A stretch of DNA of 64,000 bases, taken from the NCBI GenBank assembly GCA_021811865.1, contig JAKAQB010000006.1, forward strand, positions 1 through 64,000, in the 5' to 3' direction. Positions 42,147-54,431 of the stretch are shown piece by piece. A model generated the notes under the pieces. The model was not told where the DNA came from. It did not search any database and was given only the letters and a program-made list of their open reading frames with translations. Each line of letters begins with the position of its first letter. Position 1 is the stretch's first letter. Both the position numbers and the translations under genes were made by a program. This DNA comes from Actinomycetes bacterium (GTDB taxonomy: Bacteria; Actinomycetota; Acidimicrobiia; Acidimicrobiales; Palsa-688).

Positions 42147-43520
42147 CTACCGGCGCCGCTCCCAGCGGCCGGCGAGCCGCCGGCAGGCGGCAGCGACCCG
42201 CCGGGCGACATCCGCCGGCTCGACCGTGGTCGGCTCCGCCTCCTCGACGAGGGGGCGGCCGCCGACGAGGAGCAGGGCCAGCGGCGGCAGCGAGGCGAGG
42301 GTGAGACCGGCGACGGGGTCGGCGATGCCGGCGTGCGCCGCCGTGTCGAGCCGCCAGACGGCCAGGTCGGCGAGCTTGCCGACCTCGAGGGAGCCGATCT
42401 CGTCGGCCCGCCCCAGGCACCGGGCACCGCCCATCGTCGCCAGTTCCAGCGCCTGGCGCGTGGTCAGCGCCTGCGGCCCCTGCGCGGCGCGGGCGGTGAG
42501 GAGGGCGGCCCGGATCTCCGGGCCGAGCTGGCCCGACTCGTTGGACGCGCTGCCGTCGACGCCCAACCCGACGGGCACCCCGGCCGCCAGCAGCTGGGGC
42601 ACCGGCGCGACCCCGGCGCCGAGGCGCCCGTTGGAGCTCGGGCAGTGGGCGACCCCGGTGCCGGCCCGGCCGAGGCGGGAGCGGGCGGCGGCGTCCAAGT
42701 GGACGCCGTGCGCCACCCACACGTCGCCGGCGAGCCAGCCGAGGGAGTCCACGTACTCCGCAGGCGTGCACCCGAAGTGCTCGGCGCAGTAGGCGTCCTC
42801 GTCGGTCGTCTCAGCCAGGTGGGTGTGGAGCCTCACACCCTTCCGGCGGGCCAGGTCCGCCGCCGCTCGCATCAGCTCCCCGCTGACCGAGAACGGCGAG
42901 CAGGGTGCCACGGTCATCCGCAGCATCGACGCCGGTCGCGGGTCGTGCCAGCGGTCTACGGCCTCCTCGGTGGCGGCGAGGGCGGCGTCGGTGTCCTCCA
43001 CCACCTCGTCGGGCGGCAGGCCCCCGCGGGACCGCCCCAGGTCCATCGACCCCCGGGACGGGTGGAACCGGACCCCGACCGTCCGGGCGGCCTCGATCTC
43101 GGCGGCCAGCAGGTCCCCCGAGCCGGCCGGGAACACGTAGGTGTGGTCCATCGTCGTGGTGCACCCGCTGGAGGCCAGGGCGGTCAGCGAGCCGAGGGCG
43201 GCGGCGTGCTGGACGTCCTCGTCGACGAGGGCCCAGACGGGGTAGAGGGCCTGCAGCCAGCCGAAGAGGGTGGCGTCGGCGGCCATGCCCCGCGTCGCCC
43301 ACTGCGAGAAGTGGTGGTGGGTGTTGACCAGCCCGGGGGTGACGAGGCACCCGGAGGCGTCGAGCCGCCGGGCACCGGGGGGGACGGCGTCGGGCCGGGC
43401 CCCGCCCGGGCCCACAGCGGCGACACGGCCGCCGGCCACCACCACGTGCCCCGGGACGTGCTCGTGACCGTCGCCGTCGACGGTCGCCACCGCCCCACCC
43501 TCGATCACCCAGTCGGTCAC
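42147..43520 (-). CDS. 8-oxoguanine deaminase-like amidohydrolase
   Basis: 457 aa, AtzB/TrzA-type amidohydrolase. LVTPGLVNTHHHFSQWATRG is the double-His metal motif, RLHTHLAETTDEDAYC carries the third ligand and catalytic Glu, WVAHGVHLD and LGVDGSASNESGQLGPEIR complete the site. The spacing and the G-V-D-G-S-A-S-N-E motif match the 8-oxoguanine/isoguanine deaminase clade. It would convert 8-oxoguanine to uric acid, feeding the ring-opening steps. GTG start at 43520. Ends adjacent to the NCS1 gene stop. Confidence 0.82.
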   Translation of the reverse strand: MTDWVIEGGAVATVDGDGHEHVPGHVVVAGGRVAAVGPGGARPDAVPPGARRLDASGCLVTPGLVNTHHHFSQWATRGMAADATLFGWLQALYPVWALVDEDVQHAAALGSLTALASSGCTTTMDHTYVFPAGSGDLLAAEIEAARTVGVRFHPSRGSMDLGRSRGGLPPDEVVEDTDAALAATEEAVDRWHDPRPASMLRMTVAPCSPFSVSGELMRAAADLARRKGVRLHTHLAETTDEDAYCAEHFGCTPAEYVDSLGWLAGDVWVAHGVHLDAAARSRLGRAGTGVAHCPSSNGRLGAGVAPVPQLLAAGVPVGLGVDGSASNESGQLGPEIRAALLTARAAQGPQALTTRQALELATMGGARCLGRADEIGSLEVGKLADLAVWRLDTAAHAGIADPVAGLTLASLPPLALLLVGGRPLVEEAEPTTVEPADVARRVAAACRRLAGRWERRR

Positions 43521-43547
43521 CGGCGCACCCTAGCTGGGTCGCCGCCG

Positions 43548-43563
43548 TTGACAACACGGTCAC
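43548..43563. promoter_or_regulatory. imperfect TTGAC-N6-GTCAC operator
   Basis: TTGACAACACGGTCAC lies between divergent 8-oxoguanine deaminase and SsnA-like genes, 20 bp before the latter's ATG. Confidence 0.4.
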
Positions 43564-43582
43564 CGTCGGCCACGGTAGCGGC

Positions 43583-44602
43583 ATGGGGGACACCACTCCG
43601 GGGCTCGTCTGCGGTCACCACCACCTCTACTCCGCTCTCGCCCGGGGGATGCCGGCACCCCCGGCGATCCCGACGAACTTCCTGCAGATCCTGGAGCAGG
43701 TCTGGTGGCGCCTCGACGTCGCCTTGGACCTGGACACGATCAGGTGGTCGGCGATGCTCGGGGCCCTCGAGGCCCTCGAGTGCGGCACCACCGCCATCGT
43801 CGACCACCACGAGAGCCCCTCGGCAATCGAGGGCAGCCTCGACGTGATAGCGGGGGCGTGCGCAGAGGTCGGGGTCCGGTCGGTCCTCGCCTACGGCGTG
43901 ACCGACCGCCACGGGCCCGACGGCGCCCGGCGCGGTCTGGCGGAGAACGACCGGTTCCTCACCGCCGGGGGCCGGGGGATGGTCGGCGTCCACGCCGCGT
44001 TCACCTGCTCCGACGCCACCCTCGAGGAGGCCGCCGACCTCGCCGACCGCCATGGCGTCGGCGTGCACATCCACGTGGCCGAGGGCACCGTCGACGCCGC
44101 CGCCGGGGCGCGCCTTGAGCACCTCGCCCGCGACAACTGGCTGCTCGTCCACGCCGTGCACCTGGACCGGCCGCTGCCGGGGACCCTCGCCCACAACCCG
44201 CGTTCCAACATGAACAACGCCGTCGGCTACGCCCGCCCCCGCTCCTGGCCCGGCAAGGTCGTCCTCGGGACCGACGGCATCGGCGCCGACATGCTCGACG
44301 AGATGCGGGTCGCCTACGTGAGGGCCCGCGAGGACGACGTCCTCGCCACGCCGGCCGACGCCTGGGCCTGGGTAGAAGCCGGGTGGGGCCTGGTGCCCGA
44401 GGCGCGCGACGACCGGGTGCGCTGGAGCTACGGGCGCGTCGACGACCCCTGGTCGGCGGCGTTCACCCCGGGGATCCGGGCCCGCGACGCCTGGGTAGGC
44501 GACCAGCAGGTCCTCGCCGACGGGCGGCCGACACGCGTGGACGCCGAGGAGGTGAGGGCCAGAGCGGCCGAGGCGGCGCAACGCCTGTTCTCCCGGCTCT
44601 GA
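43583..44602 (+). CDS. ssnA: SsnA-like amidohydrolase lacking N-terminal beta domain
   Basis: 339 aa. It begins directly at the metal motif: TTPGLVCGHHHLYSALARGM, then GTTAIVDHHESPSAIEGSL, VGVHIHVAEGTVDAA, LLVHAVHLD, NPRSNMNNAVGYARP and LGTDGIGADMLDEMRVAY. These follow SsnA, the aminohydrolase found with selenium-dependent xanthine dehydrogenase genes in purine-degrading clusters. SsnA relatives have about 440 aa with an N-terminal composite beta-domain; here about 60 N-terminal residues are missing, and the C-terminal part is short. No upstream frame supplies them. The protein may be a genuinely shorter form or truncated. Confidence 0.78.
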   Translation: MGDTTPGLVCGHHHLYSALARGMPAPPAIPTNFLQILEQVWWRLDVALDLDTIRWSAMLGALEALECGTTAIVDHHESPSAIEGSLDVIAGACAEVGVRSVLAYGVTDRHGPDGARRGLAENDRFLTAGGRGMVGVHAAFTCSDATLEEAADLADRHGVGVHIHVAEGTVDAAAGARLEHLARDNWLLVHAVHLDRPLPGTLAHNPRSNMNNAVGYARPRSWPGKVVLGTDGIGADMLDEMRVAYVRAREDDVLATPADAWAWVEAGWGLVPEARDDRVRWSYGRVDDPWSAAFTPGIRARDAWVGDQQVLADGRPTRVDAEEVRARAAEAAQRLFSRL

Positions 44603-44615
44603 GCGGGACGAGACC

Positions 44616-45278
44616 TCAGCCGACCGAGCGGGTGGCATTGAGGTAGTTGTACACCGTGACCCGGCTGACGCCCATGGCGTCGGCCACCTCCTCGACGGCG
44701 TTGCGGACAGCGAACGCGCCGCGCTCGTCGAGCAGTCGGACGGCCCGCTGCTTGCCCACCCGGTCGAGGTCGGCCAGGGAGCCGCCCAGCTCACCTTCGA
44801 TCTGGGCCACCAGCGCCGTCAGGCCGTTGCGGAGGTCCCCGGGCTCGGGCCGCTCCAGCCCGCCGACGACCTCGCCCCGCCAGACGAGCGGGACTGCCGC
44901 CGGCGACATGCGCCCCGCCTCCACGACCCGCGCCCCGAGGGCGTGGGCCACGGGCCGCACGGCCGCCAGGAACTGCTCGGCGTCGGCCTTCACCGCTCCG
45001 GGCACCGCCCGCGCCGCCAGGCTGACGCCCGATGCGCCCGCGTCGAACGATGCCGCCAGGGCCCGGGCGACGGCCGGCAGCAACCGGGCGGCGTCGCCCT
45101 CCACCGCATTGCCAAAAGGCCCGACGTCCGGCGCGTGGCCCGCCTCCCGCAGGACGTGGAGGGCGGCCTCGACGTGGGGGCCGAGGCGCCCCTCCACGAA
45201 CGGCTCGACTGTGAAGTCCACCCGCACGCGGGCCACGCCCGGAGATGGTACGGGCCGTTGTATGAACCGTCCACACAT
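44616..45278 (-). CDS. fused thiamine-binding-like (MTH1187) and YheO-type HTH regulator
   Basis: 220 aa. Residues about 15-90 (VARVRVDFTVEPFVEGRLGP, later FGNAVEGDAARLLPAVARAL) resemble the MTH1187/YkoF-type thiamine or HMP-binding fold. The C-terminal half includes LVWRGEVVGGLERPEPGDL, then a YheO-like HTH, VRLLDERGAFAVRNAVEEVA and MGVSRVTVYNYLNA. It is a likely transcription factor of the purine locus: it lies beside the perfect palindrome at 45291-45307 and diverges from the M20 amidohydrolase operon. The ligand is unknown; a purine breakdown product is the obvious candidate. The start is ambiguous between the ATG at 45278 and a GTG at 45236. Confidence 0.7.
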   Translation of the reverse strand: MCGRFIQRPVPSPGVARVRVDFTVEPFVEGRLGPHVEAALHVLREAGHAPDVGPFGNAVEGDAARLLPAVARALAASFDAGASGVSLAARAVPGAVKADAEQFLAAVRPVAHALGARVVEAGRMSPAAVPLVWRGEVVGGLERPEPGDLRNGLTALVAQIEGELGGSLADLDRVGKQRAVRLLDERGAFAVRNAVEEVADAMGVSRVTVYNYLNATRSVG

Positions 45279-45290
45279 CCCGCCCGGCGT

Positions 45291-45307
45291 CTTGACAAAA
45301 CGTCAAG
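45291..45307. promoter_or_regulatory. CTTGAC-N5-GTCAAG operator beside the regulator gene
   Basis: CTTGACAAAACGTCAAG, a perfect 6-bp-arm palindrome, 13 bp upstream of the regulator ATG and 20 bp upstream of the M20 amidohydrolase GTG. Confidence 0.65.
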
Positions 45308-45326
45308 CGAGCGGCAGGTTGGAGCA

Positions 45327-46583
45327 GTGACCAGGGGATCGCAGGTCGGCGAGCTGCGCGTCGACGCCGACCGCCTGGCGCGCCGCCTCCGGGAGCTGGG
45401 GGAGGTCGGGTCGACCGGCGACGGTGGCTGTGCGCGGCTGGCCCTCACAGACGCTGATCGCGGCGGCCGGGATCTCGTGACGACGTGGATGCGCGACCTC
45501 GGCATGCAGGTCGCCGTGGACGAGATCGGCAACGTCGTGGCCACCCATCCCGGCCTGGAGGCCGGGCCGCCGGTCATGTGCGGGTCGCACGTCGACACCG
45601 TCGCCACCGGCGGCATCTACGACGGCAACCTCGGTGTGCTCGCCGGCCTCGAGGTCGTCGAGACGCTCAGCGCGGCCGGCGTCGTCCCCCGCCGGCCGTT
45701 GGCGGTGGCGTTGTTCACAGACGAGGAGGGGTCCCGCTTCGCTCCCGACATGCTCGGCAGCCTGGTGTACGCCGGCGGTCTTCCCGTCGAGGAGGCCTAC
45801 GACATCGTCGGCATCGACGGAGCCCGCCTCGGCGACGAGCTGGCACGCATCGGCTACCTCGGCCCGCTGCCCTGCCCCGGGCAGCCGCCGCACGCCTACG
45901 TGGAGCTGCACATCGAGCAGGGGCCGGTGCTGGAACGCCACGGCGAGACGATCGGGGTCGTCACCGGCGTGCAGGGCATCTCCTGGCAGGAGGTCACCAT
46001 CGCCGGTCAGTCCAACCACGCCGGCACCACCCCGCTCGCCTACCGCCACGACGCCGGTCTCGCCGCCGCCCGCGTCGCCGTGTACGCCCGCCAGCTCGCC
46101 GCCGGCATGGGAGGTGACCAGGTGGCGACGGTGGGCAAGCTCGACCTCTCCCCCGACCTCGTCAACGTGGTCCCCGGGCGGGCAACCCTCACCGTCGACC
46201 TCCGCAACACCGACGAGGCGCGCCTGCGGGAAGCCGAGCGGCTGCTCGGTGCCGAGCTGGACCGCATCGCCCTGGACGAGGGCGTGCGGGTCAGCCACCG
46301 CCACCTGGCCCGCTTCGAACCGGTCGAGTTCGACCCCCGCGTCGTCGAGGCGGTGGAGTCGACGGCGAGGTCCCTCGGCTACAGCGTGCGGCGCATGCCA
46401 TCCGGCGCCGGCCACGACGCCCAGATGCTCGCCCGGGTCTGCCCGGCGGGCATGATCTTCGTCCCGAGCGTCGGCGGGGTGAGCCACAACCCGGCCGAGC
46501 TCACGACGCCCGAGCACATCGAGGCGGGGGCCAACGTCTTGCTCCACGTCGTGGCGCGCCTCGCCGGGGAGGCCCTGTCATGA
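45327..46583 (+). CDS. M20-family allantoate/N-carbamoyl amidohydrolase
   Basis: 418 aa. Metal ligands in GSHVDTVATGGIYDGNLGVL (His and Asp), FTDEEGSRF (Glu pair), ELHIEQGPVLE, and VGGVSHNPAE at the end. The dimerisation-domain motif GQSNHAGTTPLAYRHDAGLA is typical of hydantoinase/carbamoylase enzymes such as allantoate amidohydrolase, ureidoglycolate-type and N-carbamoyl-L-amino-acid hydrolases. It is the first gene of a tight six-gene operon; ATGA overlap with the next gene. GTG start with GGAG 8 bp upstream. Confidence 0.87.
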   Translation: MTRGSQVGELRVDADRLARRLRELGEVGSTGDGGCARLALTDADRGGRDLVTTWMRDLGMQVAVDEIGNVVATHPGLEAGPPVMCGSHVDTVATGGIYDGNLGVLAGLEVVETLSAAGVVPRRPLAVALFTDEEGSRFAPDMLGSLVYAGGLPVEEAYDIVGIDGARLGDELARIGYLGPLPCPGQPPHAYVELHIEQGPVLERHGETIGVVTGVQGISWQEVTIAGQSNHAGTTPLAYRHDAGLAAARVAVYARQLAAGMGGDQVATVGKLDLSPDLVNVVPGRATLTVDLRNTDEARLREAERLLGAELDRIALDEGVRVSHRHLARFEPVEFDPRVVEAVESTARSLGYSVRRMPSGAGHDAQMLARVCPAGMIFVPSVGGVSHNPAELTTPEHIEAGANVLLHVVARLAGEALS

Positions 46584-47521
46584 GCGTCGTGAGCCGCCCT
46601 GGCGTGAGCGGAGACCGGCGCCTGGTCGTGGCAGCCGCCCAGCTCGGGCCGATAGCCCGCGACGAGGCCCGCGAGGACGTCGTCGAGCGGTTGCTGGGGC
46701 TGCTTCGCAACGCCGCCAGGCGCGGCGCGCAGCTCGTGGTCTTCCCGGAGCTCGCCCTCACCACCTTCTTCCCCCGCTGGTGGGTCGAGCCCCTGGAGGC
46801 TGCGGACCACTGGTTCGAGACCGAGATGCCGGGGCCGGCGACCAAGGCGCTGTTCGACGAGGCCGCTGCCCTCGGCGTCGGGTTCTGCCTCGGCTACGCC
46901 GAGCTGACACCCGACGGCCACCGCTACAACACGGCCGTGCTCGTCGAGCGGGACGGCTCGGTCGTCGCCCGCTTCCGCAAGGTCCACATCCCCGGCCACG
47001 AGGCCAACGAGCCGTGGCGCCCGTTCCAGCACCTCGAGCGGTACTACTTCGAAGCAGGCCCCGACGGATTCGGGGTGTGGGACGCCTTCGGGGCCCGGGT
47101 CGGCATGATGATCTGCAACGACCGCCGCTGGCCCGAGTCGTACCGGGTGATGGGCCTGCAGGGCGTCGAGCTCATCCTCTGCGGCTACAACACGCCGATC
47201 CACTACGTCCCCGACCCGAGCCAGGACGTCCTCGCCGGCTTCCACAACCAGCTCGTGATGCAGGCCGGCGCCTACCAGAACGGGACCTGGGTCGTCGGCG
47301 TCGCCAAGGGCGGCATGGAGGAGGGCGTCGACTCGCTCGCCCAGAGCAGCATCATCGCCCCCTCCGGCCAGGTCGTCGCCCAGGCGGTGACCACCGGCGA
47401 CGAGCTCGTAGTAGCCGAGTGCGACCTCGACTGGACGGCCCGCTACAAGCGGACGCTGTTCGACTTCGCCCGCTACCGCCGCCCGGAGGTCTACGGGCTG
47501 ATGACGGAGGTGAACCCGTGA
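46580..47521 (+). CDS. N-carbamoyl hydrolase of the nitrilase superfamily
   Basis: 313 aa. The catalytic triad is visible: Glu in VVFPELALTTFFPRWW, Lys in FRKVHIPGHEANEPW, Cys in MMICNDRRWPESYRVMG. The FFPRWW and WRPFQHLERYYFEAG segments are typical of N-carbamoyl-D-amino-acid hydrolases. It would release CO2 and ammonia from a carbamoylated purine or hydantoin breakdown product. The start overlaps the M20 stop (ATGA) and its stop overlaps the next GTG (GTGA). Confidence 0.88.
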   Translation: MSVVSRPGVSGDRRLVVAAAQLGPIARDEAREDVVERLLGLLRNAARRGAQLVVFPELALTTFFPRWWVEPLEAADHWFETEMPGPATKALFDEAAALGVGFCLGYAELTPDGHRYNTAVLVERDGSVVARFRKVHIPGHEANEPWRPFQHLERYYFEAGPDGFGVWDAFGARVGMMICNDRRWPESYRVMGLQGVELILCGYNTPIHYVPDPSQDVLAGFHNQLVMQAGAYQNGTWVVGVAKGGMEEGVDSLAQSSIIAPSGQVVAQAVTTGDELVVAECDLDWTARYKRTLFDFARYRRPEVYGLMTEVNP

Positions 47522-50085
47522 CGACGCTCAGGGTCAACGGCCGGGAGGTGCACGTCAGCGACGACCATCCCCATCTCCTCGCCGCCCTCCGCGAGGAGCT
47601 CGACGTCACCTCGCCCAAGGACGGGTGCTCGCCGTCGGGCCAGTGCGGTTGCTGCACGGTGCTGATCGACGGCAAGGTCCAGGTGTCCTGCCAGTACCCG
47701 CTGGCCAAGGCTGAGGGCCGGGAGGTGGTGACCCTCGAGGGCCTCCCCGAGGACGAGCGGCAACGCTGGGCCCGCGCGTTCGCGGCCTGCGGGGGGCTGC
47801 AGTGCGGCTTTTGCACACCCGGCATCGTCATGCGGGCGAAGGCCCAGGTGGACAAGAAGGGGGCGGCGCTCAGCCGGGAGGACATGGCCCGCCACCTCGG
47901 GGCTCACCTCTGCCGCTGCACCGGGTACGTGAAGATCCTCGACGCCATCGAGGCGGTGGCCCGCGGCACCGAGCCGGAGCGGGGATCGTCGGCGGGCGGG
48001 GTGGGGGCCTCGGGCCCCAAGTACGAGGCCGAGCGCCTCGCCCTCGGCGACCGCGGCTACGTCGACGACCTCCGGGTGCCCGGGATGGCGCACGCCGCCC
48101 TGCGCTTCACCGACCACGCCCGCGCCGACGTGGTGCGCATCGACACCGCAGCGGCCTCCGCGGCCGCCGGTGTGCTGGCCGTCTACACCGCCGCCGACAT
48201 CCCCGGCGACCTGCGGGTCGGGATCATCGAAAAGGACTGGCCGGTGATGATCCCCGAGGGGGGCCGCACCTCCTACGCCGGCGACGTGCTCGCCGTGGTG
48301 GTCGCCGAGACCCGCCGGCAGGCGAGGGCGGCCGCCGAGGCGGTGGCTGCCGAGTACCGCCGCCTGCCACCCGTCGTCGACCCGGCCACCGCCGTCGACT
48401 CCGACGACATCGCCGTGTGGGGCACCGACTCCAACGTGCTGTCGGTCTCGGAGTACACCCGTGGTGACGTCGAGGCCGCCCTGGCCTCGAGCGCCCACGT
48501 GCTGCACGAGGTCTTCGAGACCCAGAGAGTCGAGCACGCCTTCCTCGAGCCGGAGTCGTCCCTGGCGGTGCCCCGCGACGACGGCGGCCTGCACGTGTAC
48601 TCCGGTGGGCAGGGCATCTGGGACGACCGCGACCAGATCGCCGCCTGCCTCGGCCTCGACCGGGAGCAGGTGAGCGTCGAGCTGGTGACCAACGGCGGGG
48701 CTTTTGGCGGGAAGGAGGACCTGTCCAACCAGGCGCACGCCGCCCTGGCCGCCTGGCTGCTCCGCCGGCCGGTGAAGTGCACGCTGAGCCGGGAGGAGAG
48801 CTTCCGCATGCACGCAAAGCGCCACCCCATCCGCATGGAGTACTGGGCCGGCTGTGACGGCGACGGCCACCTGACGGCGGTGCGGGCCCGCATGCTCGGT
48901 GACTCGGGCGCGTACGCGAGCGTCGGGATGAAGGTGCTCGAGCGGGCCGCCGGCCACGCCACCGGCCCCTACCGGGTGCCTGCCGTCGACGTGCGCTCCG
49001 TCGCCGTACGCACCAACAACCCGGTGTGCGGCGCCTTCCGTGGCTTCGGGGCCAACCAGGCGCAGTTCGCCATGGAGGGGGTGATGGACCGTCTCGCCGA
49101 GCGGGTGGGGATCACCGGCTGGGAGATGCGCAAGCGGAACGTGATCCACCCCGGCGACGTGTGGGGCCCGGGGCAGGTGATGGACGACGGCTGCGCCGGC
49201 GCCGAGCGTTGCCTCGACGCCCTCGCCGGCCGCTACGAGGCGGCACGCGCCGAGGGCAGGGCGGTGGGCATCGGCCTGGGGCTCAAGAACTCAGGGCTCG
49301 GCAACGGCTACAACGAGGTCGCCCGGGCGGTGGTGCGCTTCGAGGGGGACGGCACCGTCGTGGTCCGCCACGGCTGGACGGAGATGGGCCAGGGTGTCCA
49401 CACCGTGGCGCGCCAGGTGGCCGTCGAGGAGCTGGGCGTCGACCCGGCGAGGGTGCGCGTCGTGGTCGACACCAGCCGCGAGCTCGGCGACGGCCAGACG
49501 ACCGGCAGCCGCGGCACCCTCATGGGGGCCGGAGCCGTCCGCAACGCCTGCCTCGCCGCCCGAGAGGACGGCTGCCGGGTCGGTGTCGACTACCTGGCCG
49601 AGTACCGCGTCGAGTGGACCCAGCAGATCGGGGAGGTGGAGAACCCGACGATCCACTCCGCCTTCGGCTACGCCGCCCAGCTCGTGGTCGTCGACCCCGG
49701 CACACTCGCCGTCGAGCGCGTCGTTGCCGCCCACGACGTGGGGAGGGCCGTCAATCCCATGTTGTGCGCCGGCCAGGTCGAGGGGTCGGTCCACATGGGG
49801 CTCGGGTACGCCCTGAGCGAGGACTTCCCCGCCGACGGGGAGGCCTTTCCCCTGAAGCGCACCCTGCGCTCCCTCGGGATCCTCCGCCCCAAGGACGTGC
49901 CGCCGATCGAGGTGGTGCTGGTCGAGGTGCCCCAGCCCCGCGCGCCCTACGGCATCAAGGGTGTCGGCGAGATCGGCCTCGTGCCGACTGCCGGGGCGGT
50001 CGCCGCCGCGCTGCACGCCGCCGACGGCCGCTGGCGCAGCCGCCTCCCCATGTCCGGGAGGTCCGCAGAGGAGGACACCGAGTGA
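47518..50085 (+). CDS. xdhD: fused XdhD-type (selenium-dependent-type) molybdenum hydroxylase
   Basis: 855 aa with the [2Fe-2S] and molybdenum domains in one chain. Residues 1-160: [33 protein letters not shown], and [14 protein letters not shown] (two clusters). Then [19 protein letters not shown] opens the molybdenum part, [36 protein letters not shown] and [16 protein letters not shown] follow. Fusion of these two without an FAD domain is the layout of selenium-dependent xanthine dehydrogenase (XdhD). An FAD partner could be 37698-38543. No selenium genes are in the window. A GGAGGTG site precedes the GTG start, which overlaps the nitrilase stop. Confidence 0.85.
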   Translation: MTTLRVNGREVHVSDDHPHLLAALREELDVTSPKDGCSPSGQCGCCTVLIDGKVQVSCQYPLAKAEGREVVTLEGLPEDERQRWARAFAACGGLQCGFCTPGIVMRAKAQVDKKGAALSREDMARHLGAHLCRCTGYVKILDAIEAVARGTEPERGSSAGGVGASGPKYEAERLALGDRGYVDDLRVPGMAHAALRFTDHARADVVRIDTAAASAAAGVLAVYTAADIPGDLRVGIIEKDWPVMIPEGGRTSYAGDVLAVVVAETRRQARAAAEAVAAEYRRLPPVVDPATAVDSDDIAVWGTDSNVLSVSEYTRGDVEAALASSAHVLHEVFETQRVEHAFLEPESSLAVPRDDGGLHVYSGGQGIWDDRDQIAACLGLDREQVSVELVTNGGAFGGKEDLSNQAHAALAAWLLRRPVKCTLSREESFRMHAKRHPIRMEYWAGCDGDGHLTAVRARMLGDSGAYASVGMKVLERAAGHATGPYRVPAVDVRSVAVRTNNPVCGAFRGFGANQAQFAMEGVMDRLAERVGITGWEMRKRNVIHPGDVWGPGQVMDDGCAGAERCLDALAGRYEAARAEGRAVGIGLGLKNSGLGNGYNEVARAVVRFEGDGTVVVRHGWTEMGQGVHTVARQVAVEELGVDPARVRVVVDTSRELGDGQTTGSRGTLMGAGAVRNACLAAREDGCRVGVDYLAEYRVEWTQQIGEVENPTIHSAFGYAAQLVVVDPGTLAVERVVAAHDVGRAVNPMLCAGQVEGSVHMGLGYALSEDFPADGEAFPLKRTLRSLGILRPKDVPPIEVVLVEVPQPRAPYGIKGVGEIGLVPTAGAVAAALHAADGRWRSRLPMSGRSAEEDTE

Positions 50086-51098
50086 CCCGCGTCGCCTTGT
50101 ACCTGCAGGACGCCCACACGATCCGCGACGGGATGGACTTCGCCGCCTACGCCGAACGTCGCGGCTTCGACGCCGTCTGGCAGGCGGAGAGCCGCCTCGT
50201 GCGGGAGGCCACCGTCCCCCTCGCCGCCTACGCCGCTGTCACGGAGCGGATCAAGGTCGGCTCAGGCGTCTCCGACATCTGGTCCCGAAACCCGGCCCGC
50301 CTCGCGGCCACGTTCTCGACGCTCGACGACCTCGCACCCGGCCGCGTGACCCTCGGCCTCGGCGCCTGGTGGGACCCGCTCGCCACCAAGGTCGGCATCC
50401 GCCGGAGCCGACCGCTCACGGTCATGCGCGAGGTGGTCACCGCCGTGCGGGCGCTGCTAGCCAACGAGACCGTCACCATGCACGGCGAGTGGGTCCACCT
50501 CGACGGCGTCGAGCTCGACTACGTCTACCAGGAGCGCCGCCCCAAGACGGTCCCCATCTACATCGGCGCCACAGGCATGAAAATGATGGAGCTGGCCGGC
50601 GAGATCGCCGACGGGGTGGTGCTCAACTACCTGGTCTCCCCCGACTACAACGAGCGCGCCCTCGAGCACCTGAGCGCCGGCGTGGAGCGTGGGGGGCGAC
50701 GCCTCGACGACCTGGACCGGCCCCAGCTTGTCGTCTGCTCCGTGCACGACGACGAGAAGGCCGCGCTCGACGCCGCCCGGCTCATGGTCACCCAGTACCT
50801 GGGTCAGCAACCGCACATCATGGCCGCGTCCGGCGTCCCCTCGTCACTGCTCGACGCCGTCGGCGAGGTTCTCACCTGGCCGGCCACCCATGAGCAGGTG
50901 GCGGAGGCGGCCAGGCTCGTGCCCGACGAGATCGTCCGGATGCTCACGGCGTCGGGCACGCCCGACCAGGCGCGCGCCCGCGTGGGCGACTACATGGACC
51001 ATGGCTGCACCTGCCCGATCCTCTACCCCCTCGGCGACGTGCGGGCGATGATCGACGCCTTCGCCGGCTGGGAGCACCTGCCGGGTGGTCGGAACTGA
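50082..51098 (+). CDS. LLM-class flavin or F420-dependent oxidoreductase
   Basis: 338 aa. TIM-barrel luciferase-like fold: [95 protein letters not shown]. These match F420-dependent methylene-H4MPT-reductase-like members. In this operon it could reduce or monooxygenate a purine-ring intermediate. GTGA overlap with the XdhD gene. A flavin or F420 cofactor cannot be decided from sequence alone. Confidence 0.85.
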   Translation: MTRVALYLQDAHTIRDGMDFAAYAERRGFDAVWQAESRLVREATVPLAAYAAVTERIKVGSGVSDIWSRNPARLAATFSTLDDLAPGRVTLGLGAWWDPLATKVGIRRSRPLTVMREVVTAVRALLANETVTMHGEWVHLDGVELDYVYQERRPKTVPIYIGATGMKMMELAGEIADGVVLNYLVSPDYNERALEHLSAGVERGGRRLDDLDRPQLVVCSVHDDEKAALDAARLMVTQYLGQQPHIMAASGVPSSLLDAVGEVLTWPATHEQVAEAARLVPDEIVRMLTASGTPDQARARVGDYMDHGCTCPILYPLGDVRAMIDAFAGWEHLPGGRN

Positions 51099-51112
51099 GA
51101 GGATGACGGCCC

Positions 51113-54006
<2,894 letters not shown>

Positions 54007-54109
54007 CGGCCGTGAGCCCGTCGCCCCGGTGGTCGACCAGGAGCTTTGTCGCATTGGGGCCTTGCGTGGTGAAGGGGCGTCGCGGTAGGATTGACCCCGG
54101 GTTCGGTGT

Positions 54110-54142
54110 GGGTTAGGCAAGGGTTAGACTAGGGTTAGGTTG
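54110..54142. repeat. three GGGTTAG units at an 11-bp period
   Basis: GGGTTAGGCAA, GGGTTAGACTA and GGGTTAGGTTG follow one another, about one helical turn apart, in the gap after 54006. Confidence 0.7.
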
Positions 54143-54180
54143 GAAAGCGTGCCACCGCCAGGCAATGGCGGTGGTCAGGC

Positions 54181-54244
54181 GCGCAGTTGGAAGGTCGCGC
54201 AGTGGGAAGGTCGCGCAGTGGGAAGGTCGCGCAGTGGGAAGGTG
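54181..54244. repeat. four tandem 16-bp repeats
   Basis: GCGCAGTGGGAAGGTC repeated 4 times, the first with one change (TTGG for TGGG) and the last ending in G. It lies immediately upstream of the zinc-ribbon gene. Confidence 0.9.
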
Positions 54245-54254
54245 GTGGTGCGTG

Positions 54255-54431
54255 ATGTGCCCGCGCTGCGGTGTCGTGGTGGACCAGGTGTGGCGCTGGT
54301 GCCCCGACTGCGGGGGCGCCCTGGCGCCGGTGGACCTTGCCGGGGGCGGTCCCGGCAGCCCGCCCACCTACGTCGTGGACTGGACCATCGCCACTGAGGA
54401 GCCGGTGGCTGTCGGCGCCCTCGTCGCCTGA
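54255..54431 (+). CDS. small double-CxxC zinc-ribbon protein
   Basis: 58 aa from the ATG (a GTG three bases upstream also works). MCPRCGVVVDQVWRWCPDCG has two C-x2-C pairs of a rubredoxin-like zinc ribbon; the rest (PPTYVVDWTIATEEPVAVG) is short and acidic. Similar mini-ribbons occur in many Actinomycetota near regulators. Its 3' end overlaps the convergent acyl-CoA dehydrogenase by 64 bp. It sits just after the tandem repeats, which may be its promoter. Confidence 0.6.
   Translation: MCPRCGVVVDQVWRWCPDCGGALAPVDLAGGGPGSPPTYVVDWTIATEEPVAVGALVA

Noticed and set aside
40829..42304. Second long plus frame over the NCS1 permease
   Set aside because: Out-of-frame shadow; the hydrophobic permease frame is the coding one.
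54181..54244. CRISPR array
   Set aside because: The 16-bp units are directly adjacent with no spacers and no cas genes are present.
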